9,158 bases of DNA. Origin: VYFG01 sp964403545 (GTDB taxonomy: Bacteria > Pseudomonadota > Gammaproteobacteria > Arenicellales > Poriferihabitantaceae). Of the stretch, positions 1-5,528 are shown one piece after another. The translations under genes and the position numbers were made by a program. The notes under the pieces were generated by a model that searched no databases, was not told the DNA's origin, and saw only the letters and a list, made by a program, of their open reading frames with translations. Where the stretch lies: the NCBI GenBank assembly GCA_964403545.1, contig CAYOGN010000169.1:1-9158 (forward strand). The letters run 5' to 3'. Every line of letters begins with the position of its first letter. Position 1 is the stretch's first letter.

Positions 1-703
1 CGACATTAGACTCAGTCAGCATGCCAAACAGAGTGTAGCGATTGGAGTCATATAACTCACCGATTTTCAGGGGCTCTCCCAGCGAGCGAAGCTCATCGCC
101 ATTAGAAAAGAATGCAACTCTGGGTTTTCGGTAAACGGGCAACTCGGTAAGTCCCAGCGATGCGGCCAGGCCGAGATGGGACGGGCCAATACGGGTGCCC
201 CTGGCAATGGCAATATCGCCTGTATCCATATCCTCGCCGGCATAACGCACATTGTTGCCGGTTCTTTCACGGCTATTGATGGTCACAACATCACCCTGTC
301 GTTGCACCCGCTCCTGCATCACTACCGTGTCCGCTCCCTCAGGCATCACTGCTCCGGTCATGATCCGCACGCACTGCCCCGAATTTACCTTGCCGGTAAA
401 GGGCTTGCCGGCAAAGGAAACTCCTACTACGGTAAAATTCCTGGCTTTGTCAGAGGACATATCTGCACCAATGAAGGCGTATCCATCCATGGCCGAATTG
501 GTGTGATTGGGCACCTTGACCCGGCTCCTGATATCGGTGGCAGTGACCCGATTCAATGTTGCGCGCAGCGCCACCGTTTCTACCAGTGTCACGGGTTTTG
601 CCAGTTTGAGTACCTGGCGGCTGGCTTCATCGGCGGTGATCCAGGCAGGATCGAAATCGCAATTTACTATTTCTGCTGAAGATGATTTATTCTCTGTAAT
701 CAT
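1..703 (-). CDS. moeA: Molybdopterin molybdotransferase MoeA, N-terminal part (cut by window edge)
   Basis: MoeA inserts molybdate into adenylylated molybdopterin in the last cytoplasmic step of molybdenum cofactor synthesis. Translating the minus strand from the ATG at 703 gives 234 open codons up to the left edge. Family hallmarks are visible in order: NSAMDGYA (residues 69-76, holding the conserved Asp73), RIMTGAVMPEGADTVV (113-128), GNNVRYAGED (149-158) and the start of the nucleotide-binding MoeA/MogA-like domain, FFSNGDEL (198-205). The family usually has about 400 residues, so roughly 40 percent lies outside. The usual Ser/Thr-Gly-Asp-Glu-Leu motif reads SNGDEL here, a mild variant. 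The start follows the moaC stop by 27 bp on the same strand, which argues for a moaC-moeA operon. The ribosome binding site is weak. Identification is secure; only the missing C-terminus cannot be judged. Confidence 0.95.
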   Translation of the reverse strand, partial: MITENKSSSAEIVNCDFDPAWITADEASRQVLKLAKPVTLVETVALRATLNRVTATDIRSRVKVPNHTNSAMDGYAFIGADMSSDKARNFTVVGVSFAGKPFTGKVNSGQCVRIMTGAVMPEGADTVVMQERVQRQGDVVTINSRERTGNNVRYAGEDMDTGDIAIARGTRIGPSHLGLAASLGLTELPVYRKPRVAFFSNGDELRSLGEPLKIGELYDSNRYTLFGMLTESNV

Positions 704-730
704 AATTTCTGGTGAAGTTTATTGAATAAT

Positions 731-1213
731 TTATCGGTTCCATTCCCCGGATTTACCCCCTGACTTGTGTCGCAACCGAATATCAGCCAGCTCCATTCCT
801 CGATCAACTGCCTTGCACATGTCGTAGACCGTAAGTAGCGCGGCATTCAGGCCAACCAGCGCTTCCATTTCGACTCCCGTTCTTTCAGTGGTTTCGGTGA
901 TTACCTCGCATCGAATGGAGTTGTTGTCTGGTTCCGGTTCCAGTTCGATGTTGATTCTGGTCAGCATGAGTGGATGACAGAGCGGAATCAATTCGGCCGT
1001 TTTTTTTGCCGCCATTATGCCAGCGATCCTGGCAACAGCCAGCACATCCCCTTTTTTGTGATCGCCAAGCCGGATCATATCCAGGGTGGAAGGCTGCATT
1101 CTGATCCAGCCTTCAGCCACTGCAACGCGTCGGGTAGTGGTTTTCGCCCCCACGTCAACCATGTGTACATTGCCCTGATCATTGAAATGGGTCAGCTTTT
1201 CATTGTCGCTCAT
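731..1213 (-). CDS. moaC: Cyclic pyranopterin monophosphate synthase MoaC
   Basis: MoaC converts the MoaA product, 3',8-cyclo-7,8-dihydro-GTP, into cyclic pyranopterin monophosphate, an early step of molybdenum cofactor synthesis in the cytoplasm. The 160 residues match the usual family length (about 160). Conserved blocks are present: VHMVDVGAK (16-24), the KK pair (53-54), KKTAELIPLCHPLML (70-84), TGVEMEAL (112-119), YDMCKAVD (130-137) and KSGGKSG (150-156). Asp131 and Lys134 correspond to the catalytic Asp/Lys pair in the YDMCKA motif, and Lys53 or Lys54 to the other active-site lysine. The protein looks intact. It is the first gene of a minus-strand pair with moeA 27 bp downstream. The start at 1213 gives the normal N-terminus although no strong Shine-Dalgarno precedes it. 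Confidence 0.97.
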   Translation of the reverse strand: MSDNEKLTHFNDQGNVHMVDVGAKTTTRRVAVAEGWIRMQPSTLDMIRLGDHKKGDVLAVARIAGIMAAKKTAELIPLCHPLMLTRINIELEPEPDNNSIRCEVITETTERTGVEMEALVGLNAALLTVYDMCKAVDRGMELADIRLRHKSGGKSGEWNR

Positions 1214-1494
1214 GATGAATCGTTGCAGATAATAAAGTTGATTAACCGTGGTATTGTAAGGGAACAGTGGATCATTGCATCATTTTCTCGTTGTTCCTGA
1301 TGTTTTGATCCTGCACCGCGCACTATTCATGGGTTTGGACGGCAAATTGCAGGGATTGAGAAAAATACTTCCGACCCCACATGGGAATCGGGCAACCGTC
1401 AGGGTGCTGACTGAGATGGATTCACAGTTATTCTTCAGGGAACCCGCGAACAATTTATTTACTTTTAATAACTTTTTATCATCCGGACATCCAA
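1214..1494. other. Divergent intergenic region moaC / thioredoxin
   Basis: This 281-bp stretch separates the minus-strand moaC from the plus-strand thioredoxin gene, so promoters for both should lie here. An AT-rich block at 1451-1482 precedes thioredoxin; TATCAT (1477-1482) could be a -10, but no good -35 stands at the right distance and the leader would be only a few bases. On the minus strand TACAAT (1258-1253) is a possible moaC -10, again without a convincing -35. I do not see the conserved core of a molybdenum cofactor riboswitch. Open frames here lack coding character. Confidence 0.4.
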
Positions 1495-1884
1495 ATGGGC
1501 AACACGATCGAGCTTACCGAAACCAATTTTAACGAAGTAATCGACAGCAACGAACTGGTTATTGTTGATTTCTGGGCGGAGTGGTGTGGTCCGTGTAAAA
1601 ACTTTTCTCCCGTGTTCAGCGCAGCGGCGGAAAAAAATGAAGATATTATATTTGCCAAAGTAGATACCGAAAGCGCGCAGGGTCTGGCGGCACAATTTCA
1701 GATTCGCTCAATCCCCACGCTAATGGTTTTTAAAGAACAGATTGTAGTGTTTTCCCAGGCGGGGGCCATGCCTGCAGGTAATTTTGACCAGCTTATTGAT
1801 CAGGCAATAAAACTCGATATGGATACCGTGAGGGCTGAAGTCGCCAAACAGCAGGAAACAGAACAGGAACAAGCCGCAGGGTAA
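1495..1884 (+). CDS. Thioredoxin
   Basis: This is a cytoplasmic thiol-disulfide oxidoreductase of the thioredoxin fold. The 129 residues contain the active site WCGPC (Trp30, Cys31, Cys34) preceded by VDFWAE, the buried Asp25, and the cis-proline loop RSIPTL with Pro74. No signal peptide is visible, so it should act in the cytosol, reduced by thioredoxin reductase. It is about 20 residues longer than a minimal thioredoxin of about 108 residues. The extra C-terminal tail (about 106-129) is rich in Glu, Gln and Ala and probably helical. The ATG at 1495 has only a short GGA (1485-1487) seven bases upstream. It lies just before the exosortase cassette on the same strand, but a consensus-like promoter follows its stop, so a shared function is not implied. 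Which thioredoxin paralogue it is cannot be told from sequence alone. Confidence 0.93.
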   Translation: MGNTIELTETNFNEVIDSNELVIVDFWAEWCGPCKNFSPVFSAAAEKNEDIIFAKVDTESAQGLAAQFQIRSIPTLMVFKEQIVVFSQAGAMPAGNFDQLIDQAIKLDMDTVRAEVAKQQETEQEQAAG

Positions 1885-1905
1885 ATATTGTATCTGATTC
1901 CACGC

Positions 1906-1935
1906 TTGTCACCAGGTATTCATACACTCTATAAT
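1906..1935 (+). promoter_or_regulatory. Sigma70-type promoter for the VPEID-CTERM-like gene
   Basis: A -35 box TTGTCA (1906-1911) and a perfect -10 box TATAAT (1930-1935) are separated by 18 bp. Transcription would start near 1942, leaving only about 14 bases before the ATG at 1956. The match (5 of 6 and 6 of 6) is the best promoter in the window. It implies that the small sorting-signal gene is transcribed independently of thioredoxin. Confidence 0.75.
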
Positions 1936-1955
1936 GCATTTTCAATGCGTTGAAG

Positions 1956-2129
1956 ATGAAAAACTGGTTTTTCCCCATCGCATTACTCTGTACCGCTTCC
2001 AGCGATGTTCTTTCAGGAGGCTCCGCCGCCCCCATGGTTCCGGAAATTTCTTCCGGCCTGGCACCGTTCGCCATTGGCATTGTTGCGGGGGTATTCGTCC
2101 TTTATCACGAGTGGCGGAAAAAGAAATAA
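1956..2129 (+). CDS. Miniature VPEID-CTERM-like sorting-signal protein, probable exosortase substrate
   Basis: This 57-residue product starts with a signal peptide (basic Lys2, hydrophobic core about WFFPIALLCTA at 4-14, plausible signal peptidase site after GGSA, residue 24). The sorting motif VPEIS (28-32) follows, then a Gly/Ala-rich membrane segment (about 35-50) and a basic end (HEWRKKK, 51-57). This tripartite order of motif, helix and positive tail is that of PEP-CTERM-type signals. VPEID is the form paired with exosortase E fused to a CPBP protease, and such a fusion is encoded 177 bp downstream. The fifth motif residue is Ser rather than Asp. Hardly any mature sequence lies between signal peptide and motif, so processing would leave only a few residues. 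There is no standard Shine-Dalgarno; GAAG abuts the ATG. The reading is strong on architecture, but sorting itself is inferred. Confidence 0.82.
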   Translation: MKNWFFPIALLCTASSDVLSGGSAAPMVPEISSGLAPFAIGIVAGVFVLYHEWRKKK

Positions 2130-2170
2130 TCTGTCTGCCAGTTGCCCACCAATTGCTTTTTATTGGAGTG

Positions 2171-2210
2171 CTGACATTACTCAAAGACTCCCGGTTCTGG
2201 AGTAATGCAG
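2171..2210 (+). other. Stable hairpin in the VPEID gene-xrtE intergenic region
   Basis: CTG-A-CATTACTC (2171-2182) pairs with GAGTAATG-CAG (2200-2210): eight perfect pairs, then three more beyond a single bulged A2174. The 17-base loop can form a second, competing stem (ACTCC 2187-2191 with GGAGT 2199-2203). No run of T follows, so it is not a classical intrinsic terminator. It could set the ratio of substrate to exosortase by RNA processing, stability or attenuation. Smaller inverted repeats follow (TTGTT/AACAA at 2226-2239 and the palindrome ATTGCGCAAT at 2267-2276). The structure is seen; its function is inferred. Confidence 0.5.
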
Positions 2211-2306
2211 TAGGGTAACGCTCCCTTGTTTGGGAACAACCGAATGAACTTTCTCCCGGCCTTAGAATTGCGCAATGGGATCTGAGTTTTCTGTGCTGCA
2301 ATTTTG

Positions 2307-3917
2307 ATGTCCAGCTTCTTTTCCTTACCTGCAGAAGGCAACCCCAGAGTTCCCTGGCTACGTCTTGCGGTGGTGGTCGCCATCGGGCTACTGCAATACG
2401 GCATACTGATGGCATTGCTGTCTGGTGTGCTGGTGCAGATAGACCGGCCTGTTCTCTATCACGGCCTGCGACTGATCCTGCTGATTTTACTGGCCTTCCT
2501 TTGCCTGACGCTGGACAGTCCGCGGATAAAATGGTCTCCCATACTGGAATACCAGGCGGTTCCCGCTTTCGGGCTGATACCGCTGCTGCAAATTGCCACC
2601 TTTATCTTTGCCATTGTTTTTGCCGTAATCGCTGACCGGGTGTCGAGCATGCCACTGATCAGCAATCTGCTGATCGGTATCTCCTATTTTGGCGTGGCTC
2701 TGGCCATGGCTATGTTGCTGTTAATCATCGCGCCATTGCGCGCCTGGGTTCTCCTCATTCGCACTCAGCTGCCGATATTGGTGGCGGCTACTGTACTGGG
2801 ATTTGTTGTATTCTGCGCTGCGCTTTATTCGCTGGAACTATGGTCATATCTGGTCTCGGCTACCTTTTATACGTCTAGTCAGCTACTGGGACTGGTATCG
2901 GATAATGTTGTGAGCAACCCTGAAACGTTGGTCCTGGGGGTGGGTGAATTTCGGGTAAGAGTTCTCGCCTGGTGCTCTGGCATTGAAGGGATGACCCTGG
3001 CCACCGCATTTACTTCAATATTTCTCTATGTCTATCGAAAACAATTGAAGTTTCCCATGGCGCTGGTATTTCTGCCTGCCAGCATACTGGCCATGTGGCT
3101 GATGAACAATCTCCGAATTGTTACCCTGATCCTGATTGGTGCCCATTATTCCAGTGATCTGGCGATTGGCGGGTTTCATTCCAATGCTGGCTGGGTGGCA
3201 TTTATCGCTACCGAGGTTGTCATGCTTGCACTGGCCCATCGATACGCCTTTATCAAACACGCGGGTCATTCTGAACACTCTTTTCAGGTTAATGATGCGG
3301 TTGCCATGCTGTTCCCCGGGGTAATGTTTTTCACAGCAATTTTGGTCACCCTCGCGTTCACCGATGGTTTCCCGTGGTTATATCCGTTGCGGGTGATTTT
3401 TACCCTGTTAGTGGTCGCTATGTTCTGGAAATACTACCGCACCACGCTCACCAGTGCGCCGTCACTTATGTCTGTGGCGGCGGGAATGGTGGTATTCCTG
3501 TTGTGGTTATTGCTCATTGCCGCAGATCCTGAAATGGACCAATCCTATCAGTTGACCCTGTCCACGGCAGGCACTCTGCAAACGGGTGTCTGGTTGCTAT
3601 TCCGGTTGCTCGGGGCGGTGCTCGTTGCACCGCTGGTGGAAGAGTTACTGTTTCGTGGATATCTGCTAGCCACGCTTTCCCGGGAAACGCCGTCTTTTGA
3701 AAAAACGCCAGGATTTTCATTTCCTGCGATAATTGTTTCGTCGCTTGTATTCGGTGTCATGCACGAATACTGGATTGCAGCGACTATCGCCGGCGGAGTT
3801 TATGCGGCGGTGCGGATCTGGAAACGATCGCTGGGAGATGCTATTTATGCACACGCAATTACCAACGGACTCTTGTTTGTCTATGTCCTGAAAACAGGCC
3901 AGTGGTCGTTACTATAG
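2307..3917 (+). CDS. xrtE: Exosortase E / CPBP protease fusion (VPEID-CTERM system)
   Basis: This 536-residue polytopic membrane protein should recognise, cleave and transfer proteins carrying a VPEID-CTERM signal. The N-terminal part (about 1-320) is an exosortase with several hydrophobic segments. The transpeptidase-like triad is visible: Cys223 in AWCSGIEGM, Arg270 in NNLRIV and His291 in GGFHSNAGW. The C-terminal part (about 330-536) is a CPBP (CAAX/bacteriocin-processing) intramembrane protease: EELLFRG (Glu445, Glu446, Arg450), VFGVMHEYW (His486) and HAITN (His516, Asn520). All expected catalytic positions of both halves are present, so it looks intact. This two-domain layout defines the exosortase E/protease type. 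I take the ATG at 2307; TTG at 2304 is also possible and there is no clear Shine-Dalgarno. The probable substrate gene lies upstream on the same strand. The gene converges with the HAD gene, with 131 bp between. Confidence 0.93.
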   Translation: MSSFFSLPAEGNPRVPWLRLAVVVAIGLLQYGILMALLSGVLVQIDRPVLYHGLRLILLILLAFLCLTLDSPRIKWSPILEYQAVPAFGLIPLLQIATFIFAIVFAVIADRVSSMPLISNLLIGISYFGVALAMAMLLLIIAPLRAWVLLIRTQLPILVAATVLGFVVFCAALYSLELWSYLVSATFYTSSQLLGLVSDNVVSNPETLVLGVGEFRVRVLAWCSGIEGMTLATAFTSIFLYVYRKQLKFPMALVFLPASILAMWLMNNLRIVTLILIGAHYSSDLAIGGFHSNAGWVAFIATEVVMLALAHRYAFIKHAGHSEHSFQVNDAVAMLFPGVMFFTAILVTLAFTDGFPWLYPLRVIFTLLVVAMFWKYYRTTLTSAPSLMSVAAGMVVFLLWLLLIAADPEMDQSYQLTLSTAGTLQTGVWLLFRLLGAVLVAPLVEELLFRGYLLATLSRETPSFEKTPGFSFPAIIVSSLVFGVMHEYWIAATIAGGVYAAVRIWKRSLGDAIYAHAITNGLLFVYVLKTGQWSLL

Positions 3918-4027
3918 AGAATAAAATCTATCGTGGACAAGTTACTGCGAAATTGCATTGCAGTGGAATCAGGGTCTTCTTTTGGCATTTGCTCAAGATA
4001 AGAGCCGGCATAACTTGTAAATTCGGT

Positions 4028-4055
4028 ATCCTGTAAGTTCACTGTAACTCAGGAT
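4028..4055. other. Hairpin overlapping the HAD phosphatase stop codon
   Basis: ATCCTG-TA-AGTT (4028-4039) pairs with AACTCAGGAT (4046-4055), giving ten pairs with a two-base bulge and a six-base loop. It lies between the converging exosortase and HAD genes and includes the HAD stop (4051-4049). No T-run follows on either strand, so termination is only a possibility. A second weak inverted repeat, ACTGC (3944-3948) with GCAGT (3960-3964), lies after the exosortase stop. Confidence 0.4.
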
Positions 4056-4768
4056 CGGGGGTTAAGGAATGTGAACAGTTCACCGATGCTGGCCAGCACA
4101 TGGGGAGTATATCTTCCCAGTTCCTCGGCATCGTGGGCACCTGTGAGTACCCCGATAGATAGCCCGGCGCCGGCATTCTGTCCCATCTTGATATCCCGCG
4201 GGCTGTCGCCCACCATCGCAACCTGATCGGTGGTGATACCCAGACGATGGGCAAATGCCTGCACCATGCCGGGTTCCGGTTTAACGCCGTGACCACTGTC
4301 AGCGCCACAAATAAAATCAAACAGGGTGTCGATGCCAAGCCCCCGGGCCATTGTCAGGGCATGACTCTCGTCATCCATGGTCGCAATACCCAGGGTATAC
4401 CCGGTATTTTTTAATGTCTCCAGGCATGATTTCAAGGCCGTAAAAACGGGGACGTATTGACTGGAACTCAGGGTAAAAATCTCGCCAATTCGATTTAGTT
4501 CAGATCGGGTAAATGGCGCACCGAGCATGCTGCTCCAACTACTGAAAATCTGTTCATTGCTGCCCGATGCCAACAGGGAATCGGATTGCCAGCTTCCGCT
4601 GGATGCGATGTAACCGCCCGCGGCAAGTATGGAATCAACGCTGAGTTTACCGCCAGACTTCATTGCAATATAACGCGCGGCAGCCTCATATGGTGCCAGC
4701 CAGGTTCCATTAAAATCAAGCAGAGTGCCATCCTTGTCGAACAGGATCGCCCGGATTTTTTTGGTCAT
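4049..4768 (-). CDS. HAD-superfamily hydrolase, phosphoglycolate phosphatase-like
   Basis: This 239-residue cytoplasmic phosphatase belongs to the haloacid dehalogenase superfamily. Motif I is FDKDGTLLD with nucleophile Asp11 and acid/base Asp13; motif II is Thr130 in GIATMDDE; motif III is Lys163 in GVKPEPGM; motif IV is MVGDSPRDIKMG with Asp188 and Asp192. A helical cap domain lies between motifs I and II (about 20-90). The overall pattern and the KPEPGMV motif resemble phosphoglycolate phosphatases and related phosphatases, but substrate cannot be assigned. The frame is open upstream to 4813, but the ATG at 4768 gives the canonical N-terminus MTKKIRAILFDKDGT. It overlaps the upstream VOC gene stop as ATGA (4768-4765), which points to translational coupling and co-expression. 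It might repair or recycle a phosphorylated by-product linked to the VOC enzyme; this is a guess. Confidence 0.88.
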   Translation of the reverse strand: MTKKIRAILFDKDGTLLDFNGTWLAPYEAAARYIAMKSGGKLSVDSILAAGGYIASSGSWQSDSLLASGSNEQIFSSWSSMLGAPFTRSELNRIGEIFTLSSSQYVPVFTALKSCLETLKNTGYTLGIATMDDESHALTMARGLGIDTLFDFICGADSGHGVKPEPGMVQAFAHRLGITTDQVAMVGDSPRDIKMGQNAGAGLSIGVLTGAHDAEELGRYTPHVLASIGELFTFLNPRS

Positions 4769-5211
4769 GATCCGTTTGATGGAAGTTCCAGGGCCACCGA
4801 AGGAACCCAGCAATATCCGTCAGGATCGAGCAGGAAGCATTCCCGCAGGCCGTGAGGTTTGTCGCTGCTGCTCTGTAACACAGTGTACCCGGCGGCAAGT
4901 GCCCGCGCTTCCGCCTGGTCAGGGTTCTCCTGATACAGTCGTAATTCAACACCACCTCCTCTGGGCCCATTTTCAGGCAGTAATGATGGTAACGGGTTGA
5001 CGGAATAGGTATGGTCAGCGTGCAGTTGATAGAGTATTTGCCGGTGGCGAACAATTGCGTAGTCCACGGATTCACGCAGCACCTCAAAACCAAGTACCAG
5101 TTCCAGAAAACGACAAGTTCTGGAAACATCATGCACTAACAAGTTTATTCCAAATCCCGCCAACTGGCGGCCGAAATCCGCCGCTGAAATATTTTTCAAT
5201 TTATTTTCCAT
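4765..5211 (-). CDS. VOC-fold protein (glyoxalase/bleomycin resistance/dioxygenase superfamily)
   Basis: This 148-residue protein has two beta-alpha-beta-beta-beta-like halves typical of the vicinal oxygen chelate fold. The first begins at GINLLVHDVSRTCRFLELVLGFEV (21-44), the usual strand, helix and GFEV turn. The second holds a basic/aromatic loop and the signature KPHGLRECFLLDPDGYCW (118-135). Possible metal ligands are His27, Glu89 or Glu124, but the set is not clear enough to say whether it binds metal or to name a substrate. Members include glyoxalases, extradiol dioxygenases and drug-binding proteins. The ATG at 5211 is preferred over a TTG at 5223. It is the first gene of a two-gene minus-strand unit with the HAD phosphatase, overlapping it by four bases. 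No signal peptide is seen, so it should be cytosolic. Confidence 0.85.
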   Translation of the reverse strand: MENKLKNISAADFGRQLAGFGINLLVHDVSRTCRFLELVLGFEVLRESVDYAIVRHRQILYQLHADHTYSVNPLPSLLPENGPRGGGVELRLYQENPDQAEARALAAGYTVLQSSSDKPHGLRECFLLDPDGYCWVPSVALELPSNGS

Positions 5212-5281
5212 CGGTTTTAACAAGTGCGCTGGTCGCTAACCCGCGACAAATGGTTAAGAAATCCCGGTGTCCTTTCAGGAT

Positions 5282-5311
5282 AGTATATTCATACGGCATA
5301 ATTATCATGAA
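5282..5311 (-). promoter_or_regulatory. Possible promoter of the VOC-HAD unit
   Basis: On the minus strand TATACT (5287-5282) resembles a -10 box, with TTCATG (5311-5306) 18 bp upstream as a poor -35. The start point would fall near 5275, about 64 bases before the VOC ATG. The -10 is good but the -35 matches only three positions. The surrounding GGTGTC/GACACC inverted repeat could be regulatory. Confidence 0.3.
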
Positions 5312-5433
5312 AAGACACCAGAGGGAAAGCAGGAGTTTGAACGCATTTTGGCCGTTAATACAGCAGAATCAGCCGAAAATAGATCGAAACTGGTACTAAA
5401 TCACGATAAACTGGTGGAAATTTAATTACACTA

Positions 5434-5454
5434 GAGGAGGTAAGGGGCCACCTC
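5434..5454 (+). promoter_or_regulatory. Leader hairpin masking a strong Shine-Dalgarno-like GGAGGT
   Basis: GAGGT (5437-5441) pairs with ACCTC (5450-5454) across an eight-base loop. The left arm contains GGAGGT (5436-5441), a near-perfect ribosome binding sequence, yet no start codon follows at working distance. The first downstream ATG (5475) opens only ten codons (to 5507). Further short stems are possible (GCC/GGC around GCAATA/TATGC at about 5455-5485, GGGAAACCC). The GTPase start lies about 75 bases beyond. A regulatory leader is possible but unproven. Confidence 0.35.
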
Positions 5455-5528
5455 GCCGGCTACGCAATACAAAATATGCCAGGCTATCGTGAAAGGGAAA
5501 CCCGTTAGAAAAGCGAAGACTGAATAAA

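Larger units (their letters stand above)
5212..5528. other. Divergent intergenic region VOC gene / dynamin-like gene
   Basis: This 317-bp gap separates the VOC/HAD unit (minus) from the GTPase gene (plus). On the VOC side is a possible minus-strand promoter. An inverted repeat GGTGTC (5266-5271) / GACACC (5314-5319) flanks it with 42 bp between, a possible operator. A 30-codon frame at 5307-5399 has no coding character and I do not call it. From 5431 onward the sequence looks like a structured leader (see separate entry). I could not match it to a riboswitch class that I know, and no convincing plus-strand promoter is visible. Confidence 0.5.

Noticed and set aside
176..679. 167-codon plus-strand frame
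   Set aside because: It lies antisense to moeA, whose minus-strand translation has all family motifs; the product is His/Gly/Ile-rich shadow sequence.
1495..1884. Thioredoxin as a member of the exosortase system
   Set aside because: It lacks a signal peptide, while the exosortase cysteine acts on the outer face of the membrane, and a strong promoter separates the two; adjacency alone is weak.
1934..2218. 94-codon plus-strand frame and a 157-codon minus-strand frame (1942-2415)
   Set aside because: Both overlap the VPEID-CTERM-like gene in other frames and lack any domain; the 57-codon frame has signal peptide, motif, helix and promoter.
4716..5132. 138-codon minus-strand frame
   Set aside because: It is an alternative frame of the VOC gene; its product is Cys/Trp/Thr-rich with no fold signature.
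5307..5399. 30-codon frame before the GTPase gene
   Set aside because: It has no ribosome site, no domain and random-looking composition.
5431..5528. Cyclic-di-GMP or other known riboswitch upstream of the GTPase gene
   Set aside because: Stems and a GGGAAACCC element are present, but the conserved cores of the c-di-GMP-I, TPP, cobalamin and fluoride classes could not be matched by eye.
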